In this document: piece by piece, positions 25,549 through 34,394 of the stretch
Position numbering within the stretch: position 1 is the first letter of the stretch
Layout of the letters: each line of letters opens with the position of its first letter
DNA from: Muribaculaceae bacterium
GTDB lineage: Bacteria > Bacteroidota > Bacteroidia > Bacteroidales > Muribaculaceae
Length of the DNA stretch: 64,000 nucleotides
Reading direction: 5' to 3'
Assembly: GCA_017620635.1 (NCBI GenBank)
Contig: JAGAUV010000043.1
Span: 1 to 64,000 of the forward strand
Position numbers and translations under genes: made by a program
Notes under the pieces: generated by a model
Told to the model about the DNA's origin: nothing
The model's database searches: none
The model's input: the letters and a program-made list of their open reading frames with translations, nothing else

Positions 25549-27237
25549 ATGAGCCGTAATACTTTCTTTATAGCGTTTCTGCTACTGGCACTGCCGGTCA
25601 TCGTCGCTGTGGCACCCCACGGACGTCCGACACCGCCTGTTATACGGCCACAGATACCTACCGCCGACCGCACTGTCGGCAACAGAGTTTTTCTCGAACA
25701 GGCAGACAAACTGCACAAAGAGACCGGCGACTCGTTCATGACAGTCGTCGGCAATGTCATTTTCACGAAGGGGCCTATGATCATGAAATGTGACAGCGCC
25801 CACTTCTTCGAGAACTCCGAATCACTTCAGGCCTTCGGCAATATCAGCATGGAGCAAGGCGACACCCTCTTTGTCTATGCCGACGAGCTCGACTATGAAG
25901 GCGACACCGAAATCGCCACCCTCTATGCCGACCCCGGCAAAAAAGTACGGCTCATCAACCGCGACGTCATGCTGCAGACCGACATCTTCATCTACGACCT
26001 CGCCATCGACCTGGGCTACTATGAAGTGGGAGGCACTCTGACAGACCCGTCCAACACCCTTACGTCGATCTACGGAGAGTACGTGCCATCCACCAAAGAG
26101 GCCAACTTCTATACCGACGTACATCTGAACTCGAGGAATCAGGATGACACTCTCGATATCTTCTCCGACACCTTATATTATAACACCGACACACACATCG
26201 CCCAGCTGTTCTCGCCCAGCGAGGTAATAAACCAGCGCGGCATCATCTACACCCGGCTCGGAGTGTACGACACCGACAGCAACCGCACAACACTCTACGA
26301 CAGGTCCACAATAGTGACATCGCAGCACCACACCCTTACCGCCGACACCATATACTATGACCGCACAGCCGGTTACGGACAGGCCTGGGGCGGCATGGTG
26401 CTTACCGACAGCATACACGACGCCGAAGTACACGGCGATTACGGCTTCTACAATGAGCTGGCCGACACCGCATTCATTACCGGCCGGGCCATGATAAAGC
26501 ATTTCAACGGAGAGGACACGCTCTACTTGCACGGCAAATTTATCCGCACGGCGGCACTCTACGATACCATACAGACGCCTGCCGACACCGTCGCCGGCAA
26601 ACTGGCCATGGCAGTCGTCGACACCTCGCATGTAGCCGTAGTGCACCCGGCCGTACGCTTCTACCGCTCCGATATGCAGGGCGTCTGCGACTCGCTGCGT
26701 TTTACCGAGCGCGACTCCACGCTGCGCATGTTCGTCAATCCTGTAGTATGGAGCAAAGACCAGCAGATATTCGGCAATATAATCGAAATGATACTCAACG
26801 ACAGCACCATAGAGCGTGCCGTCCTTCCCGACCAGGCTTTTGCAGCACAGCACATCGAGGGCGATCATTACCAGCAGTTGAGCGGCAAAGAAATGATAGC
26901 GAAATTCGAAGCAGGGCAACTGCGCAGGCTCGATATCAACGGCAACGTGGAAGTAATACTCTATCCCGAAGAAAACGACTCCACCATAAACAAGCTAATG
27001 ACAGTAGAAAGCAGTTATCTGACAGCATTCTTCAAAGGACGCGCCACCGAATCAGTCAAGATGTGGCCTCAGTCGACGGGCAGGGCCACACCACTCTTCC
27101 TTGCACGAAAGAGCCAGTACTATCTGCCCAAGTTCCAGTGGTTCGAAGATCGGAGACCTGTCGACAAAAACGATATCTTCCGCAAGGAAGAAAGCCCGGC
27201 ACCTCCCGGGCCTGAATCAGAGCCGACGGAGCCTTAA
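25549..27237 (+). CDS. OstA-like LPS-transport related protein
   Basis: Repeats of short beta-strand units with D-T-L-x-x-Y-A-D-x-L-x-Y-type motifs (for example G-D-T-L-F-V-Y-A-D-E-L-D-Y and A-D-T-I-Y-Y-D) match the OstA/LptA-N beta-jellyroll family involved in moving LPS through the periplasm. An N-terminal hydrophobic stretch (residues 5-22) serves as signal or anchor. At 562 aa it is much longer than LptA and shorter than LptD, and lacks a clear outer-membrane barrel, a form common in Bacteroidota. The C-terminus is Pro/Glu rich. It follows the SurA-like gene by 5 bases. Confidence 0.8.
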   Translation: MSRNTFFIAFLLLALPVIVAVAPHGRPTPPVIRPQIPTADRTVGNRVFLEQADKLHKETGDSFMTVVGNVIFTKGPMIMKCDSAHFFENSESLQAFGNISMEQGDTLFVYADELDYEGDTEIATLYADPGKKVRLINRDVMLQTDIFIYDLAIDLGYYEVGGTLTDPSNTLTSIYGEYVPSTKEANFYTDVHLNSRNQDDTLDIFSDTLYYNTDTHIAQLFSPSEVINQRGIIYTRLGVYDTDSNRTTLYDRSTIVTSQHHTLTADTIYYDRTAGYGQAWGGMVLTDSIHDAEVHGDYGFYNELADTAFITGRAMIKHFNGEDTLYLHGKFIRTAALYDTIQTPADTVAGKLAMAVVDTSHVAVVHPAVRFYRSDMQGVCDSLRFTERDSTLRMFVNPVVWSKDQQIFGNIIEMILNDSTIERAVLPDQAFAAQHIEGDHYQQLSGKEMIAKFEAGQLRRLDINGNVEVILYPEENDSTINKLMTVESSYLTAFFKGRATESVKMWPQSTGRATPLFLARKSQYYLPKFQWFEDRRPVDKNDIFRKEESPAPPGPESEPTEP

Positions 27238-27297
27238 TCAACACAAGATACAAATCAATAAATTTCATAGACCTCCTAATCCTAATACCTATAGACC

Positions 27298-28584
27298 ATG
27301 CAGGAAAGCAGACGCAATTTCTTTAAAACCCTCGGTGCAGTCGGTCTGTTTACCATCGTACCGCGCTCAGTGCTCGGCGGTAACGGCCGCATAGCCCCCA
27401 GCGATCAGCTGACAAAAGGCATCATCGGTGTTGGCGGTATCGGACGCACGTCCTTCCACTTCAGCAGCGACAAGACATGCCGACTCGTAGCCATGTGCGA
27501 TGTCGACAAAAACCATCTCACACAGGCCGCCGGAATGGCCAAGGAACGTTTCGGCGAAAATGTAAGCACCTACGGCAACTTCCTCGACCTGATCAACGAC
27601 CCCAACGTAGACGTAGTGCACATCGCGACACCGCCCCACTGGCATGCCCTGATGTCGATCGAGGCAGCCAAGGCCGGCAAAGACATATGGTGCGAAAAGC
27701 CTATGACACGTACTATCGGCGAAGGCAAGCGCGTGATCGAAGCCGTTGAGCGGTACAAACGTATTTTCCGCCTCAACACATGGTTCCGCTTTACCGACAC
27801 ATTCTATGGTCTCGGAACAGAAGTACGTCCGCTCAAGAAACTCGTAGCCAGCGGCATGCTCGGCTGGCCTCTTACCGTAACAGTATCGGGCTCAACCGGT
27901 TTCGGATGGAAATTCTTCTGGGTAGGAAAGGAGAACCTTGTACCCCAGACCGTTCCTGCCGAACTCGACTACGACATGTGGCTCGGCCCGGCTCCTTACA
28001 AACCCTACCATCCCCACCGCGTACATCAGACATTCCGCGGCTACTGGGACTACGACGGCGGCGGCCTTACCGACATGGGCCAGCACTACCTCGACCCTGT
28101 GCAGTACTTCCTGGGCAAAGACAAGGAACTGCCCGTCAAGATTGAAGTAGACGCTCCCCAGCAGCACCCCGACGCTGTAGGCATATGGAGGAAGATCGTC
28201 TACACCTATGCCGACGGATGCCGCATAGTGCTCGAAGGCGAAGGTTTCGAGAGCAAGGGCAAAGTACCTTACATCGAAGGCCCCAACGGCAAGGTATACA
28301 GAGGCTTCGAGTGCACGATACCCGACGTGATGAACAAGATCGCCGAGCTGCCCGAACCCGAACCTCAGCGCACCGACTTCATCGACTGTATCAACACACG
28401 TCAGAAATTCGCGCTCAACGAGCTCAACGGCCACAACAGCTGTACGCTTGTCAACTTAGGCTCCATAGCTCTGCGCCTCGGCCGACGCGAACTCAACTTC
28501 GACCTCAAGACACAAACATTTATCGGTGATGACGCCGCTAACGCCTTGATCGACCAGCCAATGCGCGCCGGTTGGTCTATCTAA
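27298..28584 (+). CDS. Gfo/Idh/MocA-family oxidoreductase with Tat-like leader
   Basis: NAD(P)-dependent sugar oxidoreductase. The N-terminus (S-R-R-N-F-F-K, then a hydrophobic stretch) is a twin-arginine signal, so export with bound cofactor is likely. A Rossmann fold (G-I-I-G-V-G-G-I-G-R) is followed by H-I-A-T-P-P-H-W-H and the family signature C-E-K-P-M-T. Members exported in this way oxidise or reduce glycosides at C3. It starts 60 bases after the OstA-like stop and 13 bases before the DUF1080 protein, so the two probably act together. Substrate not known. Confidence 0.87.
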   Translation: MQESRRNFFKTLGAVGLFTIVPRSVLGGNGRIAPSDQLTKGIIGVGGIGRTSFHFSSDKTCRLVAMCDVDKNHLTQAAGMAKERFGENVSTYGNFLDLINDPNVDVVHIATPPHWHALMSIEAAKAGKDIWCEKPMTRTIGEGKRVIEAVERYKRIFRLNTWFRFTDTFYGLGTEVRPLKKLVASGMLGWPLTVTVSGSTGFGWKFFWVGKENLVPQTVPAELDYDMWLGPAPYKPYHPHRVHQTFRGYWDYDGGGLTDMGQHYLDPVQYFLGKDKELPVKIEVDAPQQHPDAVGIWRKIVYTYADGCRIVLEGEGFESKGKVPYIEGPNGKVYRGFECTIPDVMNKIAELPEPEPQRTDFIDCINTRQKFALNELNGHNSCTLVNLGSIALRLGRRELNFDLKTQTFIGDDAANALIDQPMRAGWSI

Positions 28585-28597
28585 ACCTCTAAAACAC

Positions 28598-31500
28598 ATG
28601 ACTAACCGAATTTTTTCTTTCATCATATCGCTGGGACTCATACTGAGTGTCAGCCTCGACAGTTTCGCTCAGGTCGACAACAGAAACAGAACTGTCGAGA
28701 CAATCATCGCCGACGGCCTCGCCCAACTGCCTGCCAATTCCCGTGATACCTACGAAAAGGTAATCGACGAAATGGCGGCTACCGGCCAGAAAGGCATCGA
28801 ACTGCTCGCCGGCATGCTCAAACCGGCAGCGACCAATCAGAACGCACCTTTCGAATATGCCATCGACGCTATCGTGAGCCGCGTGACAATGCCCGAGAAC
28901 CCCAACCGCCAGTCCGTACACGACGGCATGGTCAAGGCCATCGCCGCATGCACCGACAACACCAACCGCGCTTTCCTGCTCACTCAGCTCAACAAGATAT
29001 GCACACAGGCCGATTTCGACGCATACACATCGTGGCTCAACGACGCCTATCTGCGTGAGTTTGCCCTCGCCGGCCTCGCCCACATGCCTGGTGTCGACAG
29101 TCAGATCGCAGCAATGATCAACAATGCTCCCAAATCGGACTGCTCGCTTGCAAAACTTGCCGCATTCCGCAAACTGCAAGGCGTAGAGCCCACCCTTATG
29201 AAATGGGCTGCCGGCGGTTGCAAACAGGCCGGCAAGGCTCTCGCAGTATGCGGCAGCAAGGCTTCCCTGCCCATGCTTGCCAAGGCTGCAAAAGCAGAAG
29301 GCTTTACAGGCAATGCCACCGACAGCTATGTCAAACTCGTAAAGAAACTTGAAGACGCCAAGGCTGCAAAAGCCATGATGTCGGCCAAGATGCCCGAAGC
29401 TATCCGCTGCGCAGGTCTGCAGATCTACATGAATGCAGAGCCTAAAAATGCAGTAAAGACAGCTGTCTCGGCTCTTAACGACAAAAGCATACAATACCGC
29501 ACGACAGCTCTCGCGGCTGCGCCCGATAATGCAAAAGGACAACTCTCCGGCCAGGTAATTGACAAATTCAAATCGTTTACACCCCAGGCCAAGACCGATA
29601 TCACAGTATGGCTGGCCGACAACGACTACAAAGTGGCCGACAAGCTCATCGCAAGCAATGTGAAGTCGGACTACAAGCCTCTTGCGCTTGCCTCAGTCAA
29701 AGCTCTCGCTAAACTTGGCGGCGAAGTATCGCTCGAGACTCTCATCTCACTGCTCGACGACGCCGAGATGGCACAGGCCGCCACCGACGCCCTTCTGTCG
29801 TTCAACGGCAATATCAAGAACGGTGTGGTATCGGCACTTGACTCGTCCGATCCCAAAGTCGTAGAGCAGGCACTCGTGCTTGCATCGACCCGTCGCCTCT
29901 ACCCTGCTTACGGCAAAATTGCCGATCTCACAAAATCGTCTGACGCAAACATCCGCAACACAGCCCTCAAAGCTATCGCAGGTGTCGCCCGTCCCGACAA
30001 TTTCGCAGATCTGTGCAAGCGCCTCGAGGCCGCTGCTCCCTCAGACCGCCAGGCTCTCCAGTATGCAGCATGCGAAGCAATAGCGACACTGTCGCCTGAA
30101 GATCAGTACAAGACAGTATCGGCCCGTATGTCCGGTGCTTCCGACAAGTCGCTCTACTACCCCATGCTGGCCCAGACTGCCGTTCCCGAAGCCATCGCAC
30201 AGCTTTACAATGCCTATAAGGCCGACGGCAACAAAGCAGCCTTCGAAGCACTCCTCTCGGTCAACAGCCCTGCAATGACTGATATACTGTACGAAATCGC
30301 AGCCTCAGGCAGCACCGACAACGACCGCGTGCTCAACCGCTACATCGACGTTGTGGCTTCCGGCTCATTCGATCCCGCCACACTCTATTACTATTACGAC
30401 CGAGGCCTTGACCTCAATCCATCCGACGCTGTAGCCAACCGCTTTATCAACGAACTGTCGTCGAGCCGCACATTCCCCTCTGCCATGCTCGCCGCCAAAG
30501 CTCTCGACAAAGAGGCTACATCGTTCGCCGCCGCCAACACCGTACGCAACATCATTACCAAGGATCCTTCGCTCCAGCAGGGCCCCGAGGTAAAGGAGAT
30601 GCTTGAAAAAGCGACTGCAATACTCCAGCGCCACAAGGATGCCGGAGACGCCGACGCCGGTTATGCCATCAACGACATCAAAGGTGTAATGGCATCGATG
30701 AACAATGAAGGCGGATTCAGCACTGCCGCTGCAGGCTCAGCTATCGACAAGGATGCCGAGAACTTCGAGCTCTATTTCGACTGGAACGGCACCGACGCAG
30801 CTACCGTAAACCTCCGCTCAATGCCTCTTGTCACTCTCGAGCCCGGCAAAGGCATCACATACGCCGGCAAATCGATCGCTGCAGGAAAAGGCTGGAACAC
30901 AGTACACATTACCATGGTCAACGACCGTATCAACGTCGACGTCAACGGTACCACCCTGGCAGCCAACACAGTCATTGCCTCTCCGGCAAAAGCACGCGGT
31001 GCAGTCTCAATCGACGGTAGCGCCGATGCCATCCGCAACGTATACTACAACCGCATGCCCGACACCCCCGTATTCGTCCTCTCTCCCGAAGAGAAGGCGC
31101 AGGGATTCGAAGTGCTCTTCGACGGCCGCAACCTCGACAAATGGCACGGCAACACATCGGCCTACGTGCCTGTCGACGGCAATATCTTCGTATCGGCTCA
31201 ATGGGGCGGCGAAGGCAACCTTTACACAAAGGACAACTACAGCGACTTCATCTTCCGTTTTGAGTTCTACTTCGACGTGCCCGGCGTCAACAACGGCATA
31301 GGCATACGCACAGGCCGCGACGTGACCGGTGTCGACGCCGCCTACGACGGCATGGAGATTCAGATCCTCGACCACGACGATCCCATCTATCAGGGTCATC
31401 CTTACGGCTACAAAGGACTGCGCCCCTACCAGAACCACGGTTCGGTCTACGGCGTTGTACCCTCCGAGCACATCGAGTTCGGCCCGATCAAGCAGTGGCA

Positions 31501-31774
31501 CACCGAAGAAATCAAGGCTATCGGCGACAGCATCACTGTGACAGTCGACGGCAAGGTGATCAACAAATGCAACATCCGCGAGGCTTGCAAGGGCCATAAC
31601 GTAGCTCCCGACGGAGGCTCGACCAACCCCTATACGGTCGATCACAACAACCACCCCGGCCTCTTCAACAAAGAAGGATACATAAGCTTCTGCGGACATG
31701 GATCAGGCATTAAATTCCGCAATATCCGCGTGCTCGATCTCAGCAAGAAGAAAGGTAAAAAGACTCGTCAATAA
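28598..31774 (+). CDS. Large helical-repeat protein with C-terminal DUF1080 (3-keto-disaccharide hydrolase) domain
   Basis: 1058 aa, secreted (signal peptide to about residue 25). Residues about 30-690 are made of helix pairs typical of HEAT-like repeats. A beta-sandwich segment (about 700-830) resembles a partial DUF1080/LamG fold, and the full DUF1080 (PF06439) domain runs from about 837 to 1048 (F-E-V-L-F-D-G-R-N-L-D-K-W; G-I-G-I-R-T-G; E-I-Q-I-L-D-H-D). PF06439 is named 3-keto-disaccharide hydrolase. The HEAT-like half may be a scaffold for substrate or partner. It sits between the Gfo/Idh/MocA enzyme and GH78. The repeat assignment is by eye. Confidence 0.85.
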   Translation: MTNRIFSFIISLGLILSVSLDSFAQVDNRNRTVETIIADGLAQLPANSRDTYEKVIDEMAATGQKGIELLAGMLKPAATNQNAPFEYAIDAIVSRVTMPENPNRQSVHDGMVKAIAACTDNTNRAFLLTQLNKICTQADFDAYTSWLNDAYLREFALAGLAHMPGVDSQIAAMINNAPKSDCSLAKLAAFRKLQGVEPTLMKWAAGGCKQAGKALAVCGSKASLPMLAKAAKAEGFTGNATDSYVKLVKKLEDAKAAKAMMSAKMPEAIRCAGLQIYMNAEPKNAVKTAVSALNDKSIQYRTTALAAAPDNAKGQLSGQVIDKFKSFTPQAKTDITVWLADNDYKVADKLIASNVKSDYKPLALASVKALAKLGGEVSLETLISLLDDAEMAQAATDALLSFNGNIKNGVVSALDSSDPKVVEQALVLASTRRLYPAYGKIADLTKSSDANIRNTALKAIAGVARPDNFADLCKRLEAAAPSDRQALQYAACEAIATLSPEDQYKTVSARMSGASDKSLYYPMLAQTAVPEAIAQLYNAYKADGNKAAFEALLSVNSPAMTDILYEIAASGSTDNDRVLNRYIDVVASGSFDPATLYYYYDRGLDLNPSDAVANRFINELSSSRTFPSAMLAAKALDKEATSFAAANTVRNIITKDPSLQQGPEVKEMLEKATAILQRHKDAGDADAGYAINDIKGVMASMNNEGGFSTAAAGSAIDKDAENFELYFDWNGTDAATVNLRSMPLVTLEPGKGITYAGKSIAAGKGWNTVHITMVNDRINVDVNGTTLAANTVIASPAKARGAVSIDGSADAIRNVYYNRMPDTPVFVLSPEEKAQGFEVLFDGRNLDKWHGNTSAYVPVDGNIFVSAQWGGEGNLYTKDNYSDFIFRFEFYFDVPGVNNGIGIRTGRDVTGVDAAYDGMEIQILDHDDPIYQGHPYGYKGLRPYQNHGSVYGVVPSEHIEFGPIKQWHTEEIKAIGDSITVTVDGKVINKCNIREACKGHNVAPDGGSTNPYTVDHNNHPGLFNKEGYISFCGHGSGIKFRNIRVLDLSKKKGKKTRQ

Positions 31775-31795
31775 CATTATCTAATTATATATCAC

Positions 31796-34384
31796 ATGAA
31801 AAAACTTGCGATAGCATTGGTTGCCGCTGTTACCATGATGTCAAGCGGCTGTACACCCGATGCTAAAACCGAAGCAGGCAAACGTGCCGAAGCTCTCGAC
31901 AATTCAGCCTGGGAAGTATCCGAATGGATCGCGGCTACTGACGCACCCGTAAACAATGAAATAATCGGTGGCGCTGCCGAACGCGCGGCCGACGGTGCTT
32001 CATGGTTTGTATCCACAGTGAAAAACGACAAGAAAATCGTCGACGCCAAGTGGATGACTACCGGTCTGGGAACATTCGACCTCTTCGTCAACGGCAAACT
32101 CATCGGCGACGAAGTGCTCAAACCCGGCTTCACACACTATGCAAAGACAAAACGTTCGTTTACCTACGATGTAACCGACGCAATGAACAAGGCAGCAGGC
32201 AGTGAGAACGTACTTGCTGCTGAAGTTACTCCCGGCTGGTGGGCCGACAAAATCATTACCCCCGGCGGAAACCAGGGCATGATCGGTAAGAAACCGGCCT
32301 TCCGCGGCGTGCTCCAGCTTACCTACGACGACGGCACGACACAGCTCCTCGGAACAAACACCACCGACTGGTTAGCCGGTGTAGCCGGTCCCGTACGCCA
32401 TGCAGCCATCTTCGACGGCGAGGAATACGATGCCCGTGAACTTCCCGGCTATGAGACTCTCGACAAACTGTCGACTCCCGAAGTATTCGCCGAATTTACA
32501 GGCGAGATCCTTCCCTCGCAGGGTGCCGAAATCTACAAACGCCACGACATCGCGCTCGACCCCAAGGTAATATACTCATGGACCGAGATCGAAGGCGCCA
32601 ACGACCAGGAATACGGCAAAGTAGTTGTAGACAAAGAGTATACACCCGGTCAGGAAATAACACTCGAGCCCGGCCAGAACCTTGTTATCGATTTCGGCCA
32701 GAACGCATCGGCCGTTCCCGAATATGTATTCTCCGCTGACGAAGGCACAACCCTTACCTTCCTCCCTGCCGAACTCCTCAACGACGGCAACGGAGCCAAG
32801 AGCCGCGGCATGGACGGACCCGAAGGCAGCGTACACCGCCTCAGCCTCCGCACTCCCGACATTGCATTCTTCAACAAATACACCTTCGGCAAGGATAATG
32901 GCTATGTTACCTATTCTCCGCGCCACACATTCTACGGCTACCGCTACGCCACTCTCAAAGCCGACGGCGGCCCCGTGAAGATCAAATCGATCAAATCTGT
33001 TCCCGTTACCTCTATCGCACAGGGTATGGAGACCGGCACCATGACAACAGGCAATGACATGGTAAACAAGCTCATCTCCAACATAACATGGGGGCTGCGT
33101 TCGAACTATCTCTCTGTGCCTACCGACTGTCCGCAGCGTAACGAACGCCTCGGCTGGACCGCCGACACACAGGTATTCGCCGAGACAGGCACATTCTTCG
33201 CCAACACACGCGACTTCTTCCACAAATGGATGCGCGACATGCGCGATACACAGTCGGCTCAGGGCGGCTTCCCCGGCGTAGCTCCTCTGGCTCAGTATGG
33301 CGCTTTCGACAATGACATGATGCGTCTCGGCTGGGCCGATGCAGGCGTCATCGTTCCCTGGGTGGTATGGAAGCAGTTCGACGATACCGAAATCATCGAC
33401 GAGAACTGGGACGCCATGGAGAAATTCGTAAACCACATCTACGACACAAAATACGACCACACAGCTCTCGCAGCAGAAAACAACAACTACCAGTGGGCCG
33501 ACTGGCTCAGCTACGAACCTCTCGAAAGCTGTGGCGGCGGTGCCTTCGGCCCCAACGGACCTCTGCCCGAAGCTATCGACTACTGGAACTACCTCTGCGC
33601 CAACTACTGGCTCATCGACGCTCAGATGATGGCTGACATGGCACGCGCAACAGGCCGCGACGCCCAGAAGTACGAAAACATGGCAACAGAAGCCCGTGAC
33701 TACATCAAGACCAAGTTCTTCAACGAGAACGGCGAGTTCAAGACCGCTATCCTCAACACCATGCAGACACCGGCTCTCTTCGCCCTCAAGAACAAGACCG
33801 TCGAAGGCGAGGCCAAAGACAAGATGATCGCCAATCTGCGCAAGAACTTTGAAGATCACGGCAACCGCCTCCAGACAGGCTTCCTCGGCACATCGATCCT
33901 CATGCCCACCCTTACCGAAAACGGCATGACCGACATCGCCTACGAGCTCCTTCTGCAGCGCGAGAGCCCCAGCTGGCTCTACTCTATCGACAACGGCGCC
34001 ACAACTATCTGGGAGCGCTGGAACAGCTACATGATAGAGCACGGCATGGGTCCGCAGGGCATGAACAGCTTCAACCACTACGCTTACGGCTGCGTAGCCG
34101 AATGGATGTGGGAGACAATGGCCGGCATCGCTTCCGATCCTGCCAATCCCGGCTTCAAGCACATCATCATGGCTCCCCAGCCCGACAAACGCATCGGCTC
34201 GCTCAAAGCGACATACAACTCGGCCGCCGGCCCCATCTCGAGCGACTGGAAGTATGAAGGCGACACCTGGACCTGGAACTTCACTGTACCCGAAGGTGCT
34301 ACCGCTACAGTGACCCTTCCCGGCGAAGAGACTTCGAAAGAGTACGGTGCAGGTACTTATACCGAAGTGAAAGAGCTGAAATAA
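31796..34384 (+). CDS. GH78 alpha-L-rhamnosidase, lipoprotein
   Basis: Expected to remove terminal alpha-L-rhamnose from glycans or glycosides. Signal with lipobox (M-M-S-S-G-C, Cys19) directs it to a membrane surface. Beta-sandwich domains at the N-terminus (about 30-330, including a galactose-binding-like W-F-V-S-T-V-K-N region), then an (alpha/alpha)6 barrel with the GH78 signature D-C-P-Q-R-N-E-R-L-G-W-T-A-D, whose Glu/Asp are the catalytic and binding residues of the family, and a C-terminal beta-sandwich (about 770-862). 862 aa is a normal length. It starts 21 bases after the DUF1080 gene and is 10 bases ahead of the GH127-type gene. Confidence 0.93.
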   Translation: MKKLAIALVAAVTMMSSGCTPDAKTEAGKRAEALDNSAWEVSEWIAATDAPVNNEIIGGAAERAADGASWFVSTVKNDKKIVDAKWMTTGLGTFDLFVNGKLIGDEVLKPGFTHYAKTKRSFTYDVTDAMNKAAGSENVLAAEVTPGWWADKIITPGGNQGMIGKKPAFRGVLQLTYDDGTTQLLGTNTTDWLAGVAGPVRHAAIFDGEEYDARELPGYETLDKLSTPEVFAEFTGEILPSQGAEIYKRHDIALDPKVIYSWTEIEGANDQEYGKVVVDKEYTPGQEITLEPGQNLVIDFGQNASAVPEYVFSADEGTTLTFLPAELLNDGNGAKSRGMDGPEGSVHRLSLRTPDIAFFNKYTFGKDNGYVTYSPRHTFYGYRYATLKADGGPVKIKSIKSVPVTSIAQGMETGTMTTGNDMVNKLISNITWGLRSNYLSVPTDCPQRNERLGWTADTQVFAETGTFFANTRDFFHKWMRDMRDTQSAQGGFPGVAPLAQYGAFDNDMMRLGWADAGVIVPWVVWKQFDDTEIIDENWDAMEKFVNHIYDTKYDHTALAAENNNYQWADWLSYEPLESCGGGAFGPNGPLPEAIDYWNYLCANYWLIDAQMMADMARATGRDAQKYENMATEARDYIKTKFFNENGEFKTAILNTMQTPALFALKNKTVEGEAKDKMIANLRKNFEDHGNRLQTGFLGTSILMPTLTENGMTDIAYELLLQRESPSWLYSIDNGATTIWERWNSYMIEHGMGPQGMNSFNHYAYGCVAEWMWETMAGIASDPANPGFKHIIMAPQPDKRIGSLKATYNSAAGPISSDWKYEGDTWTWNFTVPEGATATVTLPGEETSKEYGAGTYTEVKELK

Positions 34385-34394
34385 ACAATCCCAC

